Source: Planctomycetales bacterium (GTDB lineage: Bacteria > Planctomycetota > Planctomycetia > Planctomycetales > Planctomycetaceae). Taken from it: a stretch of DNA of 8,178 nt. Below, one piece after another: positions 1 through 6,601 of the stretch (the stretch's first letter is position 1; each line of letters opens with the position of its first letter). A program made the position numbers and the translations under genes. The notes under the pieces were generated by a model. That model ran no database searches. It had not been told where the DNA came from and was given only the letters and a program-made list of their open reading frames with translations. The stretch is from NCBI GenBank assembly GCA_020050375.1, contig JAGVKR010000734.1:1-8178 (forward strand), written 5' to 3'.

Positions 1-497
1 GGACGTTCGCAGAGTCCACGCCGCACCGGATTATGGTGAATGTAATCGATCATCGATTCCAACGTGCGCTCCCCGGTCACGTTTCGATCGTATCCACCGC
101 CGGGCTGCCAGAACCGCCGGCGAGCGATACTCCCTTCGACCACTGTGATCTTCGGCAGGAATTCCGGCGCATTCTCCTTGAGCCAGCGGATCGCCGGCCG
201 GGCGGTGTGCTCCTTGACGAACCCGGCAAAACGCCCCAGTTCGAGTTTCGCCTCTCGGGGGCTCACGAGCAGATGGACGTGCTCGGGCATGATGACATAG
301 GCCCAAACGTCGACTGGCCACCGCTGCCGCGCTGTCTGCAAAGCGGCGATGAACCAGTGGCGAGTGCGATCGCGTTCGAGAAATGGGAACCGGCGATAGC
401 AGGAAAACGTCAGCTCTCTTGGCGCAAAATCGTCGTCATAGCGCTTGCGGCGCTTGCTGAACCAGGAATCGCCGGAAGCAGGGTCGTCGATGCGCAT
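1..497 (-). CDS. REP-associated tyrosine transposase (RAYT, Y1/IS200-like HUH family), 3' end cut by window edge
   Basis: Single-domain HUH-type Y1 transposase related to IS200/IS605 TnpA. RAYTs are thought to nick and move single-stranded REP palindromes, and are usually single-copy domesticated genes. Seen: 165 codons from the ATG at 497-495, after an in-frame TAG upstream. The metal-binding HUH motif is in MPEHVHLLV (His73, His75). The segment RFWQPGGGYDRN (about 128-139) is typical of the family. The presumed catalytic tyrosine is Tyr152 in YIHHNPVRRGL. Known members are around 150-200 residues, so probably only the extreme C-terminus is outside the window. No strong Shine-Dalgarno is visible. 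A REP-like palindrome lies about 80 bp upstream. There is no sign of terminal repeats of an autonomous insertion sequence inside the window. Family call is confident; activity is inference. Confidence 0.92.
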   Translation of the reverse strand, partial: MRIDDPASGDSWFSKRRKRYDDDFAPRELTFSCYRRFPFLERDRTRHWFIAALQTARQRWPVDVWAYVIMPEHVHLLVSPREAKLELGRFAGFVKEHTARPAIRWLKENAPEFLPKITVVEGSIARRRFWQPGGGYDRNVTGERTLESMIDYIHHNPVRRGLCER

Positions 498-577
498 GTT
501 TGAGGGCCCTGAACTTGTCTGTGGATCCTACGCGAACGTTGCGTTCAAATAAGAGAGGAATACGTCGAGACGCTCGC

Positions 578-614
578 CACGCCCTTCGTTCGTACCTCAC
601 TCAGGGCGTGCCAC
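578..614 (-). repeat. REP-like palindrome upstream of the RAYT gene
   Basis: Perfect 8-bp inverted repeat: cacgccct at 578-585 and agggcgtg at 603-610, with a 17-nt loop. Read on the minus strand, the stem is preceded directly by GTGG (plus 611-614), the place where REP elements carry a conserved tetranucleotide recognised by their RAYT. Two smaller hairpins flank it: gaacg/cgttc at 534-538 and 542-546, and cgcgt/acgcg at 621-625 and 629-633. The whole 498-647 gap between the two minus-strand genes is therefore structured and has no gene of its own. It may be the substrate of the neighbouring RAYT and could also end transcription from the zinc-ribbon gene; both are inference. Confidence 0.55.
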
Positions 615-647
615 CCAACCCGCGTCCGACGCGAGAAGAAATACACT

Positions 648-1517
648 TCAAAGACAGAGAGTTATTACCGCAATGGCCGGGATTGCCAGCGCGGCAGTGA
701 TGACGACGCTGCGTAACAGCATCAACAGCACTCGGTCGCCACCGGCTAACCGCAGTAGTTTCCGGTCCGCGCGTTTGATCGTCATAAACGTTGCCCGCAT
801 ATTGTGGGCTATGATTGCGACGGTTCTTTTACCAATCCGACAAGCACTTTCGTACCAGGCCACCAAACATCGCGGCACCAGAAGATTGATGATTGGGCTG
901 GATACGGAGAAATGAACGACGCGCGATCCGTCTGGAGACACGTCACAGAAGTTCGGCGTTGGGACAGGGGCATCCGCCGAGATGATGAGCTTTGGTATCT
1001 TGTCGCCCGCCTGCAGCTCTTCGGCCCGGCACTCGCACGATTCCAGCAGACAGATTCTACGATAAGGTGGAATCAAATCGGGACGCATAGCCGCTATTTT
1101 GATCGGGATGAAAGCTCCGTCAAAATGCTGGGCGGCGACACAGCCGGGTCCAATGCGTATTAGAAATCCCGGAATGCAATTCTCTCGAAGTCTCTCACCG
1201 ACAATATCGTCGACTTCGGCCCGTCGCTCCGTGAACCATTCGTCATGATCACGCGCACGGAGCTGGCGTTCTGTGTACAGCTTCCCTGTCACATCGCGAA
1301 TGCGGGTTTTACAGTGAGGACAAGGCGTCATGCGGCGCGGACGCTCGTTAAGCAACTTACGACATGCGGGACACTTGAGTTTGACTCCCTCGCAATTTTC
1401 CCGCTCCAGCAATTCGTCAATCAGGGCGGATGCCTCGTCCGCTGAGAGATTGCGGCTCACCTTGAAACCCAAATTCTTGAGAAACTCGATTTGGCGGGCG
1501 GAAGCGGGGTAGTTCAT
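648..1517 (-). CDS. Unrecognised zinc-ribbon protein with C-terminal membrane segment
   Basis: I do not recognise a named family. The 289-residue product has three visible parts. Residues 5-40 (SARQIEFLKNLGF to ALIDELLE) form a short helical module like those at the start of many uncharacterised bacterial and phage proteins. Residues 49-69 hold two CxxC knuckles (Cys49, Cys52, Cys66, Cys69), a likely zinc ribbon. The middle has no clear motif but further cysteines (158, 161, 163, 191, 217, 226). Residues about 263-289 are hydrophobic (LLMLLRSVVITAALAIPAIA) with basic residues before them, suggesting a C-terminal anchor with the bulk in the cytoplasm. The ATG at 1517-1515 is chosen over an in-frame GTG at 1532 because a GAAGGG ribosome binding site (1530-1525) sits 7 nt before it. 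Transcribed toward the RAYT gene, 150 bp away. No function is assigned. Confidence 0.72.
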   Translation of the reverse strand: MNYPASARQIEFLKNLGFKVSRNLSADEASALIDELLERENCEGVKLKCPACRKLLNERPRRMTPCPHCKTRIRDVTGKLYTERQLRARDHDEWFTERRAEVDDIVGERLRENCIPGFLIRIGPGCVAAQHFDGAFIPIKIAAMRPDLIPPYRRICLLESCECRAEELQAGDKIPKLIISADAPVPTPNFCDVSPDGSRVVHFSVSSPIINLLVPRCLVAWYESACRIGKRTVAIIAHNMRATFMTIKRADRKLLRLAGGDRVLLMLLRSVVITAALAIPAIAVITLCL

Positions 1518-1524
1518 GCGCTGG

Positions 1525-1530
1525 CCCTTC
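1525..1530 (-). promoter_or_regulatory. Ribosome binding site GAAGGG that decides the start of the zinc-ribbon gene
   Basis: GAAGGG on the minus strand lies 7 nt before the ATG at 1517-1515. It overlaps by one base the alternative GTG codon (1532-1530), so initiation at that GTG would leave no ribosome binding site. Confidence 0.5.
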
Positions 1531-1644
1531 ACGCGGAATGTGGGTTAAAACGGATACCATCACACACCGGGTTTGATCGCGATGCAACTGACCAATAGTC
1601 TCTTCCCCCTTGTTCCCCATATTCACCTTGGGAAACGAACACGC

Positions 1645-1788
1645 TCACGGCCCGACCTGCTCCCGCAGGAAATTCAGGATCTGGTGCCGGCAATGGCTAT
1701 TCACCGGCACAGCGGCGTCCATCGTGTGAGGCCAGCCTTCCAACCGAACGTAACGAAAGGGGATCTTCAATTCCCCCAGTGGCGCAGG
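1645..1788 (-). pseudogene. C-terminal relic of an alpha/beta-hydrolase
   Basis: An open stretch of 47 codons ending in TGA (1647-1645) reads like the tail of an alpha/beta-hydrolase of the esterase/prolyl-oligopeptidase type. It contains IPFRYVRLEGWPHTMDAA, where the WPHTMD histidine (about residue 21 of the fragment) would be the catalytic His, followed by the closing helix HCRHQILNFLREQVGP. There is no start codon with a ribosome binding site. The codon before the first readable one is TGA (1791-1789), which lies inside a palindromic repeat. The nucleophile Ser and the acid residue of the triad are absent, so no active enzyme can be made. The fragment lies between the DUF1501 gene and the zinc-ribbon gene, same strand. 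Assignment rests on the protein-like sequence and my memory of the family; a chance open frame is possible but unlikely given its composition. Confidence 0.55.
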
Positions 1789-1855
1789 TCAGGCTGTGCC
1801 TGCCGGGACCGAAATTGGACGTCCAATCTGATGAGCGTCAGGCAAAGCCTGACCT
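1786..1855. repeat. 70-bp mosaic element of two inverted REP units (BIME/MITE-like) with 10-bp terminal inverted repeats
   Basis: Ends are perfect 10-bp inverted repeats: aggtcaggct at 1786-1795 and agcctgacct at 1846-1855. Each end folds as its own hairpin: caggc-tgt-gcctg at 1790-1802 and gtcaggc-aaa-gcctgac at 1837-1853. The centre is a perfect 14-bp palindrome, attggacgtccaat, at 1814-1827. Read on the minus strand, the right unit is preceded directly by GTAG (plus 1857-1854), the classical REP tetranucleotide; the left unit, read on the plus strand, has GCAG (1784-1787) at the same place. Two inverted REPs with a linker is the BIME arrangement of RAYT-dispersed elements. It lies 11 bp past the DUF1501 stop and touches the hydrolase relic. 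Its hairpins could also end DUF1501 transcription, which is inference. Confidence 0.7.
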
Positions 1856-1866
1856 ACCGAAAGCGC

Positions 1867-3270
1867 TCACGCCAGCAGTTCGCTGACGACGTTGCCGAAG
1901 ACGTCCGTGAGGCGGTAGTCGCGGCCGGCGTGGCGGTAGGTCAGGCGTTCGTGGTCGAGGCCCAGGAGGTGCAGGATCGTGGCGTGCAGGTCGTGGACGT
2001 GGACTTTGTTTTCCACGGCTCGAAAACCGAAGTCGTCGGTCGCGCCGTAGGCGAAGCCCCCTTTGACGCCGGCGCCCGCCATCCACATCGTGAAGCCGAG
2101 GTGGTTGTGGTCGCGGCCGTCGTTGCTCTCGCTTGTGGGGGTGCGGCCGAATTCGCCTCCCCAGATGACGAGCGTTTCGTCCAACAGGCCGCGCCGCTTG
2201 AGATCAGCCAGCAAAGCGGCGATCGGCTGGTCGATGTCGGCGCACAGCTTGCGCGTCAGCTCGTCGTGGTTGCGGTGGGTGTCCCAGGGCTGGCCGTCGC
2301 CGTAGTAGACCTGCGTGAACCGCACGCCGCGTTCGGCGAGCCGCCGCGCGAGCAGGCAGCCATTGGCGAAGGGACTTTTGCCGTATTCCTCGCGGACCGC
2401 CTCGGGCTCGCGGCTGATGTCGAAGGCGTCGGTGGCGGCGAACTGCATGCGAAACGCCGTCTCCATCGAATGGATGCGGGCGTCGAGCGCCCGATCAACG
2501 CCGCGTTCGGCGAGATGGTCGTCGTTCAATTGCCGCAGGAGGTCCAACTGGCGGCGCTGGGCGACCGGATCGAGCGTGGGGTTCTTGAGGTAGGGGAGCA
2601 TCTTCGCCGGCGAGAGATCGGCGTGGTTGATGTACGTCCCCTGGTGCTCGCCGGGGAGAAAGCCGTTCGTCCACAATTCCGAAAAACGGACCGGACGGCC
2701 GGGACAGAGGACGACGTACCCCGGCAGGTTCTCGTTTTCGCTCCCCAGTCCATAGAGCGACCACGAGCCCATGCTCGGCCGCAGAGGGGCGATCGTGCCG
2801 TTGTTCATCATGAACAGGGCCGGCCCGTGATTGGGGTTGTCGGTGTGCATCGAGCGGATGACACACAGCTCGTCGGCATGCTGCGAGAGCCGCGGCAGAA
2901 GCTCGCTGATTTCGAGGCCGCTTTGTCCGCGCGGCGCGAAGGCATAGGGGACCGCCATCAATCCGCCGGTCACGTTCTCGGTTCGAAGCTGGACGGCGTC
3001 AGGACGCTGGCCGGCGAACTCGTTGATCTTCGGCTTGGGATCGAACGTGTCGGCCTGGAACGGCCCGCCGTTCATGAACAGGTGAATGACCCGCTTGGCG
3101 CGCGGGGCGAACAGCGGTCCCTTGGCTTGCCGGTCGCCGGCATTCAACACATTGGCGAGCCCCAGTGTCGCCCATCCGCCGCCGGTCGATCGCAGCCACG
3201 CGCGGCGCGAGAGGGGAGGGGGGAACGCGGAGCTCGGAGTGCGGAGTGCGGAATGGGGAGTGGTGTTCAC
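1867..3270 (-). CDS. DUF1501 family protein (sulfatase/alkaline-phosphatase-like fold), Tat-exported
   Basis: The 467-residue product has the standard DUF1501 layout. A twin-arginine motif SRRAWL is at 21-26 (Trp where Phe is usual), followed by a hydrophobic stretch to about 43. Then come VIHLFMNGGP with DTFDPKP (61-80), the central region, VIWGGEFGRTP (368-378), GRDHNHLGFT (385-394), GAGVKGG (399-405) and a closing DLHATILHLLGLDHERLTYR (427-446). Family knowledge: DUF1501 proteins are related to the alkaline phosphatase/sulfatase superfamily, their substrates are unknown, and in planctomycetes they sit beside PSD1-type genes. The length is normal. The GTG at 3270-3268 is the only conventional start between an upstream in-frame TGA (3330-3328) and the Tat motif, but it has no clear Shine-Dalgarno. 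Residues 3-17 are encoded by a heptamer tandem array. The gene begins 57 bp after the Uma2 stop. Confidence 0.93.
   Translation of the reverse strand: MNTTPHSALRTPSSAFPPPLSRRAWLRSTGGGWATLGLANVLNAGDRQAKGPLFAPRAKRVIHLFMNGGPFQADTFDPKPKINEFAGQRPDAVQLRTENVTGGLMAVPYAFAPRGQSGLEISELLPRLSQHADELCVIRSMHTDNPNHGPALFMMNNGTIAPLRPSMGSWSLYGLGSENENLPGYVVLCPGRPVRFSELWTNGFLPGEHQGTYINHADLSPAKMLPYLKNPTLDPVAQRRQLDLLRQLNDDHLAERGVDRALDARIHSMETAFRMQFAATDAFDISREPEAVREEYGKSPFANGCLLARRLAERGVRFTQVYYGDGQPWDTHRNHDELTRKLCADIDQPIAALLADLKRRGLLDETLVIWGGEFGRTPTSESNDGRDHNHLGFTMWMAGAGVKGGFAYGATDDFGFRAVENKVHVHDLHATILHLLGLDHERLTYRHAGRDYRLTDVFGNVVSELLA
3221..3262. repeat. Heptamer tandem array at the 5' end of the DUF1501 gene
   Basis: Six consecutive 7-bp units on the plus strand: gggaacg, cggagct, cggagtg, cggagtg, cggaatg, gggagtg. 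The four from 3235 to 3262 are clearest and two are identical. Heptamer arrays of this general kind are usually intergenic. Here the array lies between the only plausible start (GTG at 3270) and the Tat signal motif, so it is translated as an odd Ser/Thr/Pro-rich leader. Because 7 is not a multiple of 3, gain or loss of one unit would shift the frame. Confidence 0.75.
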
Positions 3271-3327
3271 GGTTCTTTGTGAGTGGATTGACGGGCGTTG
3301 CAGTGTGCGTTGACGGCTTGGATCAAT

Positions 3328-4035
3328 TCATCGTCCCTTGCGTGCGGCCTGCAAACGACGAACGAATTCCGAGTGCTCGCGCGATTGCAGACCGGATGTC
3401 ATCGTCTCCGTGAGACGCCGTCCGTCGCGAGCGAGCAGTGCGCGGCCGTCTATCCACAATCCGGGGAGGGCACGCGATCGAAAGACTCCGAGCTCATCAC
3501 AAGCGATTTGGCGGCGCGACTTGAAATTGAACCAGAGAATCTCTTGCTCGGCGACGCAGAGCACGAGGTATTCGTGGACGCCCGCCCGCTGACAAGCGGA
3601 TTTCTTTTGATGCAGGTCGATCGCGACGGTGCTGTGGGCGATTTCGCCAATCCATTCGGGAGCCCCCTGAACGTATTGTCCCTTGCGAGTGAGCGTCGTT
3701 TGCCCGCCACACTCCGGAAGAATGCGCAAGCAGGTGTCCGGCTGGATCTCTGTCTCATCGTCGAGAATGACCGTTCCGTCAATTGCCAGTTCGATGCCGG
3801 TCGTCGCCGCCTCGAACTGCCCCAGAACATGGGCAAGGCTCCCATGATACCTGGCATGGTCGTTCCCTACCGGCGATGCCATGACGACGGTTCCTTCGAT
3901 CAGCTCGAAATGTTTGTCTTCGGGGCACGCGATGCACCGCCGGTGAAACTCGGCCTGTGTGAGCCGATCACCGCCGTACAACTGCGGCACCCGACGATCG
4001 GGTCGTGCCAAGCTGGAAGACAGAACACTGCTCAT
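3328..4035 (-). CDS. Uma2 family (DUF820) putative PD-(D/E)xK endonuclease
   Basis: A 235-residue protein with the full Uma2 pattern. FELIEGTVVMASP (43-55) is followed by His60 at the start of the fold. Then come Asp100 in EIQPD, Glu131 in WIGEIA and Lys144 in DLHQKKSACQRAGVHEYLVL (140-159); these are the presumed restriction-nuclease-fold catalytic D, E and K. Family knowledge: Uma2 proteins are very abundant in cyanobacteria and planctomycetes, are predicted nucleases of unknown target, and are cytoplasmic. All expected catalytic positions are present, so the gene looks intact. The ATG at 4035-4033 is preferred over an in-frame TTG at 4047 because TTGAGG lies 6 nt upstream. It sits between the PSD1 and DUF1501 genes on the same strand, 148 bp after PSD1 and 57 bp before DUF1501. 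It is probably a later insertion into that pair (inference). Confidence 0.88.
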   Translation of the reverse strand: MSSVLSSSLARPDRRVPQLYGGDRLTQAEFHRRCIACPEDKHFELIEGTVVMASPVGNDHARYHGSLAHVLGQFEAATTGIELAIDGTVILDDETEIQPDTCLRILPECGGQTTLTRKGQYVQGAPEWIGEIAHSTVAIDLHQKKSACQRAGVHEYLVLCVAEQEILWFNFKSRRQIACDELGVFRSRALPGLWIDGRALLARDGRRLTETMTSGLQSREHSEFVRRLQAARKGR

Positions 4036-4041
4036 TTTACG

Positions 4042-4047
4042 CCTCAA
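4042..4047 (-). promoter_or_regulatory. Ribosome binding site TTGAGG of the Uma2 gene
   Basis: TTGAGG on the minus strand is 6 nt before the ATG at 4035-4033. The alternative TTG start (4047-4045) lies within it, which argues for the shorter protein. Confidence 0.55.
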
Positions 4048-4082
4048 ATCGCCGACTGCACGTCGTCATATTCGACGGTTAG

Positions 4083-4088
4083 ATCATA
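4083..4088 (-). promoter_or_regulatory. Possible -10 box of a promoter for the Uma2 gene
   Basis: TATGAT on the minus strand, 47 bp before the Uma2 ATG, within the 148-bp gap after PSD1. It lies in the loop of an 8-bp inverted repeat (tcgtcata at 4063-4070, tatgacga at 4094-4101). The best -35 candidate at normal spacing (GTGCAG) is weak. Suggestive only. Confidence 0.22.
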
Positions 4089-4183
4089 ATCGCTATGACG
4101 ATCGACTGCACAGCGGTCGGCTTCGGTGTCAGGTTGGTTCACAAGGCACTCGGCTGCGCCTCGCGGCTCAACGATGGTTCCTC

Positions 4184-6601
4184 TCAATCGACAAACGCAA
4201 ATTCATTGCTGCTCAGCAGGGCCTGGGCGTATTGCTTCCAGAGCTCGTCGGCGAGTGCGGCATCTGTTCCGGCGGTGGCGAGAAAGCTGCGGGCGAATTC
4301 CAGTTGCCTGTCGGTCGGGGCGCGAGCGAAGAGCAGGCGGTATAAATGGCGGACCTGGCTGTCGACGTCGCCGGGGGCTTCCCGCCGGACGCGCTCGACA
4401 AGTGCCATTGACTGCTCGCGCATGAAGGGGCTGTTGAGGACGAACAACTGCTGGAGCGGGGTGGTCGTCAGGTCGCGCGTGGCGTTGTGAGTTGTCGGGT
4501 CCGGAAAATCGAGCAGCCGCAGCATGGCGTGCAGGTCGCGGCGTTTGACGGTTCCATAGAGCGTGCGGCGGTTGTTTTGGGGGTCGTCCAGATTCTGGTC
4601 GGGGCCGCCGACGTGCCGGTTCAGGCGGCCGGTGATCTCCAGCATCGCGTCGCGCCACGCCTCGACGTCGAGGCGTCGACGGTTGCCGCGCCACAGCAGC
4701 CGATTGTCGGGATCGATGGCATCTTTGGCCCGGTCGTAAGCGCTCGATTGTCGATAGGTGGCGGAGAGGACCAGTTCGCGATGCAGCCCTTTCAGCGACC
4801 AGCCGTTGGCGATGAAGCGCGCGGCCAGATCGTCGAGCAGCTCGGCGTGCGAGGGGGGCGAGCCAGTCGTCCCGAAGTTGCTGGGGGTGTCGACCAGTCC
4901 CTGCCCGAAATGCTGCTGCCAGATCCGATTCACGATCACCCTTGCGGTGAGCGGGGCCGCTTCGCCGACAAAGGCGCGGGCCAGCTCGCGGCGACCGCTC
5001 CCCTGCTGGAAGGGAGTTTGCTCGGCGGAGGAGAGGACGGTCAGAAATCGGCGCGGAACGACCGGCCCCGGATTGCTCGGGTTTCCGCGAATCTGCAAGG
5101 CGACGTTCTGCGCTTCTCCCGGCTTGTATTCGAGCTTTGTCTTGTCGGTTCCGTCGGGAAGGATGTGCAGGCTTGCTTCTTCGGCGGCATAGGCGAGCGG
5201 GACACCGTAGTGCGGCGTCGTCCGTTCGAGCTCGGCCATCTTCGCGGCGAGCTCTTCCGCCTGTTGTTTGGCTTCCGGAGAAGGCTCGGGCTTTTGCGCG
5301 AGCAGCTCGTCGCGCGATTTTTGCCACGCCTGAATCTGCTCGCGGGCGCCGGCGACGACTTTTGCATCGGCCTCCGGCAGGATCGAGCGGGGGACGAGCT
5401 TCGTGCTGGCGAGAACGCCGGCGAGCGCGTAGTAGTCGGTCTGGCTGATGGGGTCCTGCTTGTGGTCGTGACACCTGGCACAGGCGACGGTGAGGCCCAA
5501 AACCGCCCCTGAGAGGGTGTGGATCCGCTCTTCCCATTCTTCGGCGACGACGGCCTTGATGACACCCGGGTCAAGCTTCAGCTCTTTCCAGTAGTTGGGG
5601 CTGAGCCCCAGAAAACCCAGGGCGGCGATGTCGGTCGGCCGCGCTTCGGGAACCAGATCGGCGGCCAACTGCATTTCGAGAAAGCGATCGAAGGGGAGAT
5701 CGTCGTTCCAGGCCTGCACCACCCAGTCGCGGTAGAGCCACGCCTGAGCGTGCTTGTCGATCGCCCAGACTTCAGGGACATCGCAATAGCGCACAAGGTC
5801 GAGCCAGAACCGGCCCCACTTCTCGCCGTAGTGCGGCGATGCGAGCAGCCGATCGACCTGTTGATCGTATGCATCTGCGGCCGTGTCAGCTTCGAAGGCC
5901 GCGATCTCTTCGGGCGTCGGAGGGAGTCCGATCAGGTCGAACGACAAACGTCGCAGCAACATCCGTCGATCGGCCGGCGGATTGGGAGCGAGCCCCGCGG
6001 CTTCCAGCTTGTGCAGGACGAATGCATCGATCCGGCGATCGCCCCAGCCGACTTGTTTCACGGCGGGCAACGGATGTTCGTGGACCGGCTGAAACGACCA
6101 GAATTGCCGACCGCTTTCGAAATCAATGCCGGCGTGTTTCTTCGGGCTATCTTTGACCGTCGGATTTTCGGGATACGGCACTCCGCGGCGAACCCAGTCG
6201 GTGAGCAAATCGATTTCAGCCTGCGGCAGCTTTCCGCGGGGAGGCATTTGGGCGCTGTCCTGCGAGTAGTTGATCGCGTCGACGAGCAGGCTTTCGGCCG
6301 GCTTCCCCGGAATGACCGCCGCTCCGCTGTCGCCACCGGTCAGGAGGCCGGAACGCAGATCGAGGCGGAGACCGCCTTTGATTCCCTTTCCCTGATCGGA
6401 GTGGCACTCGAAGCACCGCTTGACGAGCAGAGGACGGATTTTCGATTCGAAGAACTCGATTTCGGCTGCGTCGGGGACAGACGGTACGGCGGCAGTGGTC
6501 GGAGCGGCTTCTTCGGCCGCGAGTGCGCCGGTGAACAGGACGCCATTCGCACCGATCAGCGCGAATCCGATCCAGGCGAGAGTCGTTCCAACTCGTGTCA
6601 T
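4184..6601 (-). CDS. PSD1 family protein: PSCyt1 c-type cytochrome + DUF1549 + DUF1553
   Basis: An 805-residue exported planctomycete cytochrome-type protein. Residues 1-29 are a Sec signal peptide ending GALA-AE. PSCyt1 spans about 46-140: haem-c motif CFECH (63-67), and Met119 in AQMPPRGKLP as the probable axial ligand. DUF1549/PSCyt2 spans about 185-400 (RIDAFVLHKLE, LRRLSFDLIGLPPTP, HYGEKWGRFWLDLVRY) and ends with a second CxxCH, CARCHDHK (374-381). A Glu/Lys/Ala-rich helical, likely coiled-coil, linker covers about 411-463. DUF1553 spans about 515-805 (GSGRRELARAF, RVIVNRIWQQHFGQGLV, TPSNFG, GWSLKGLHREL, and the usual ending SSNEFAFVD). It lacks the extra carbohydrate-binding insert of longer relatives. 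The frame is open upstream, but the ATG at 6601 starts directly at the signal peptide; no clear Shine-Dalgarno is seen. Function of the family is unproven; an extracytoplasmic electron-transfer role is inferred. It diverges from the NAMPT gene. Confidence 0.94.
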   Translation of the reverse strand: MTRVGTTLAWIGFALIGANGVLFTGALAAEEAAPTTAAVPSVPDAAEIEFFESKIRPLLVKRCFECHSDQGKGIKGGLRLDLRSGLLTGGDSGAAVIPGKPAESLLVDAINYSQDSAQMPPRGKLPQAEIDLLTDWVRRGVPYPENPTVKDSPKKHAGIDFESGRQFWSFQPVHEHPLPAVKQVGWGDRRIDAFVLHKLEAAGLAPNPPADRRMLLRRLSFDLIGLPPTPEEIAAFEADTAADAYDQQVDRLLASPHYGEKWGRFWLDLVRYCDVPEVWAIDKHAQAWLYRDWVVQAWNDDLPFDRFLEMQLAADLVPEARPTDIAALGFLGLSPNYWKELKLDPGVIKAVVAEEWEERIHTLSGAVLGLTVACARCHDHKQDPISQTDYYALAGVLASTKLVPRSILPEADAKVVAGAREQIQAWQKSRDELLAQKPEPSPEAKQQAEELAAKMAELERTTPHYGVPLAYAAEEASLHILPDGTDKTKLEYKPGEAQNVALQIRGNPSNPGPVVPRRFLTVLSSAEQTPFQQGSGRRELARAFVGEAAPLTARVIVNRIWQQHFGQGLVDTPSNFGTTGSPPSHAELLDDLAARFIANGWSLKGLHRELVLSATYRQSSAYDRAKDAIDPDNRLLWRGNRRRLDVEAWRDAMLEITGRLNRHVGGPDQNLDDPQNNRRTLYGTVKRRDLHAMLRLLDFPDPTTHNATRDLTTTPLQQLFVLNSPFMREQSMALVERVRREAPGDVDSQVRHLYRLLFARAPTDRQLEFARSFLATAGTDAALADELWKQYAQALLSSNEFAFVD

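Noticed and set aside
33..503. 156-codon plus-strand frame
   Set aside because: Antisense to the RAYT gene, which has the HUH and tyrosine motifs.
3221..3262. CRISPR-like array
   Set aside because: The 7-bp units are directly tandem with no spacers; it is a heptamer microsatellite.
1573..3282. 569-codon open frame on the plus strand
   Set aside because: Lies mostly opposite the DUF1501 gene, which has clear family motifs. Its product is Val/Gly/Arg-rich without any recognisable domain, as expected of an antisense frame in GC-rich DNA.
4141..4170. GC-rich repeat-like stretch after the PSD1 stop as a terminator or REP
   Set aside because: It contains a short direct repeat (cggct twice) but no good stem and no T-run.
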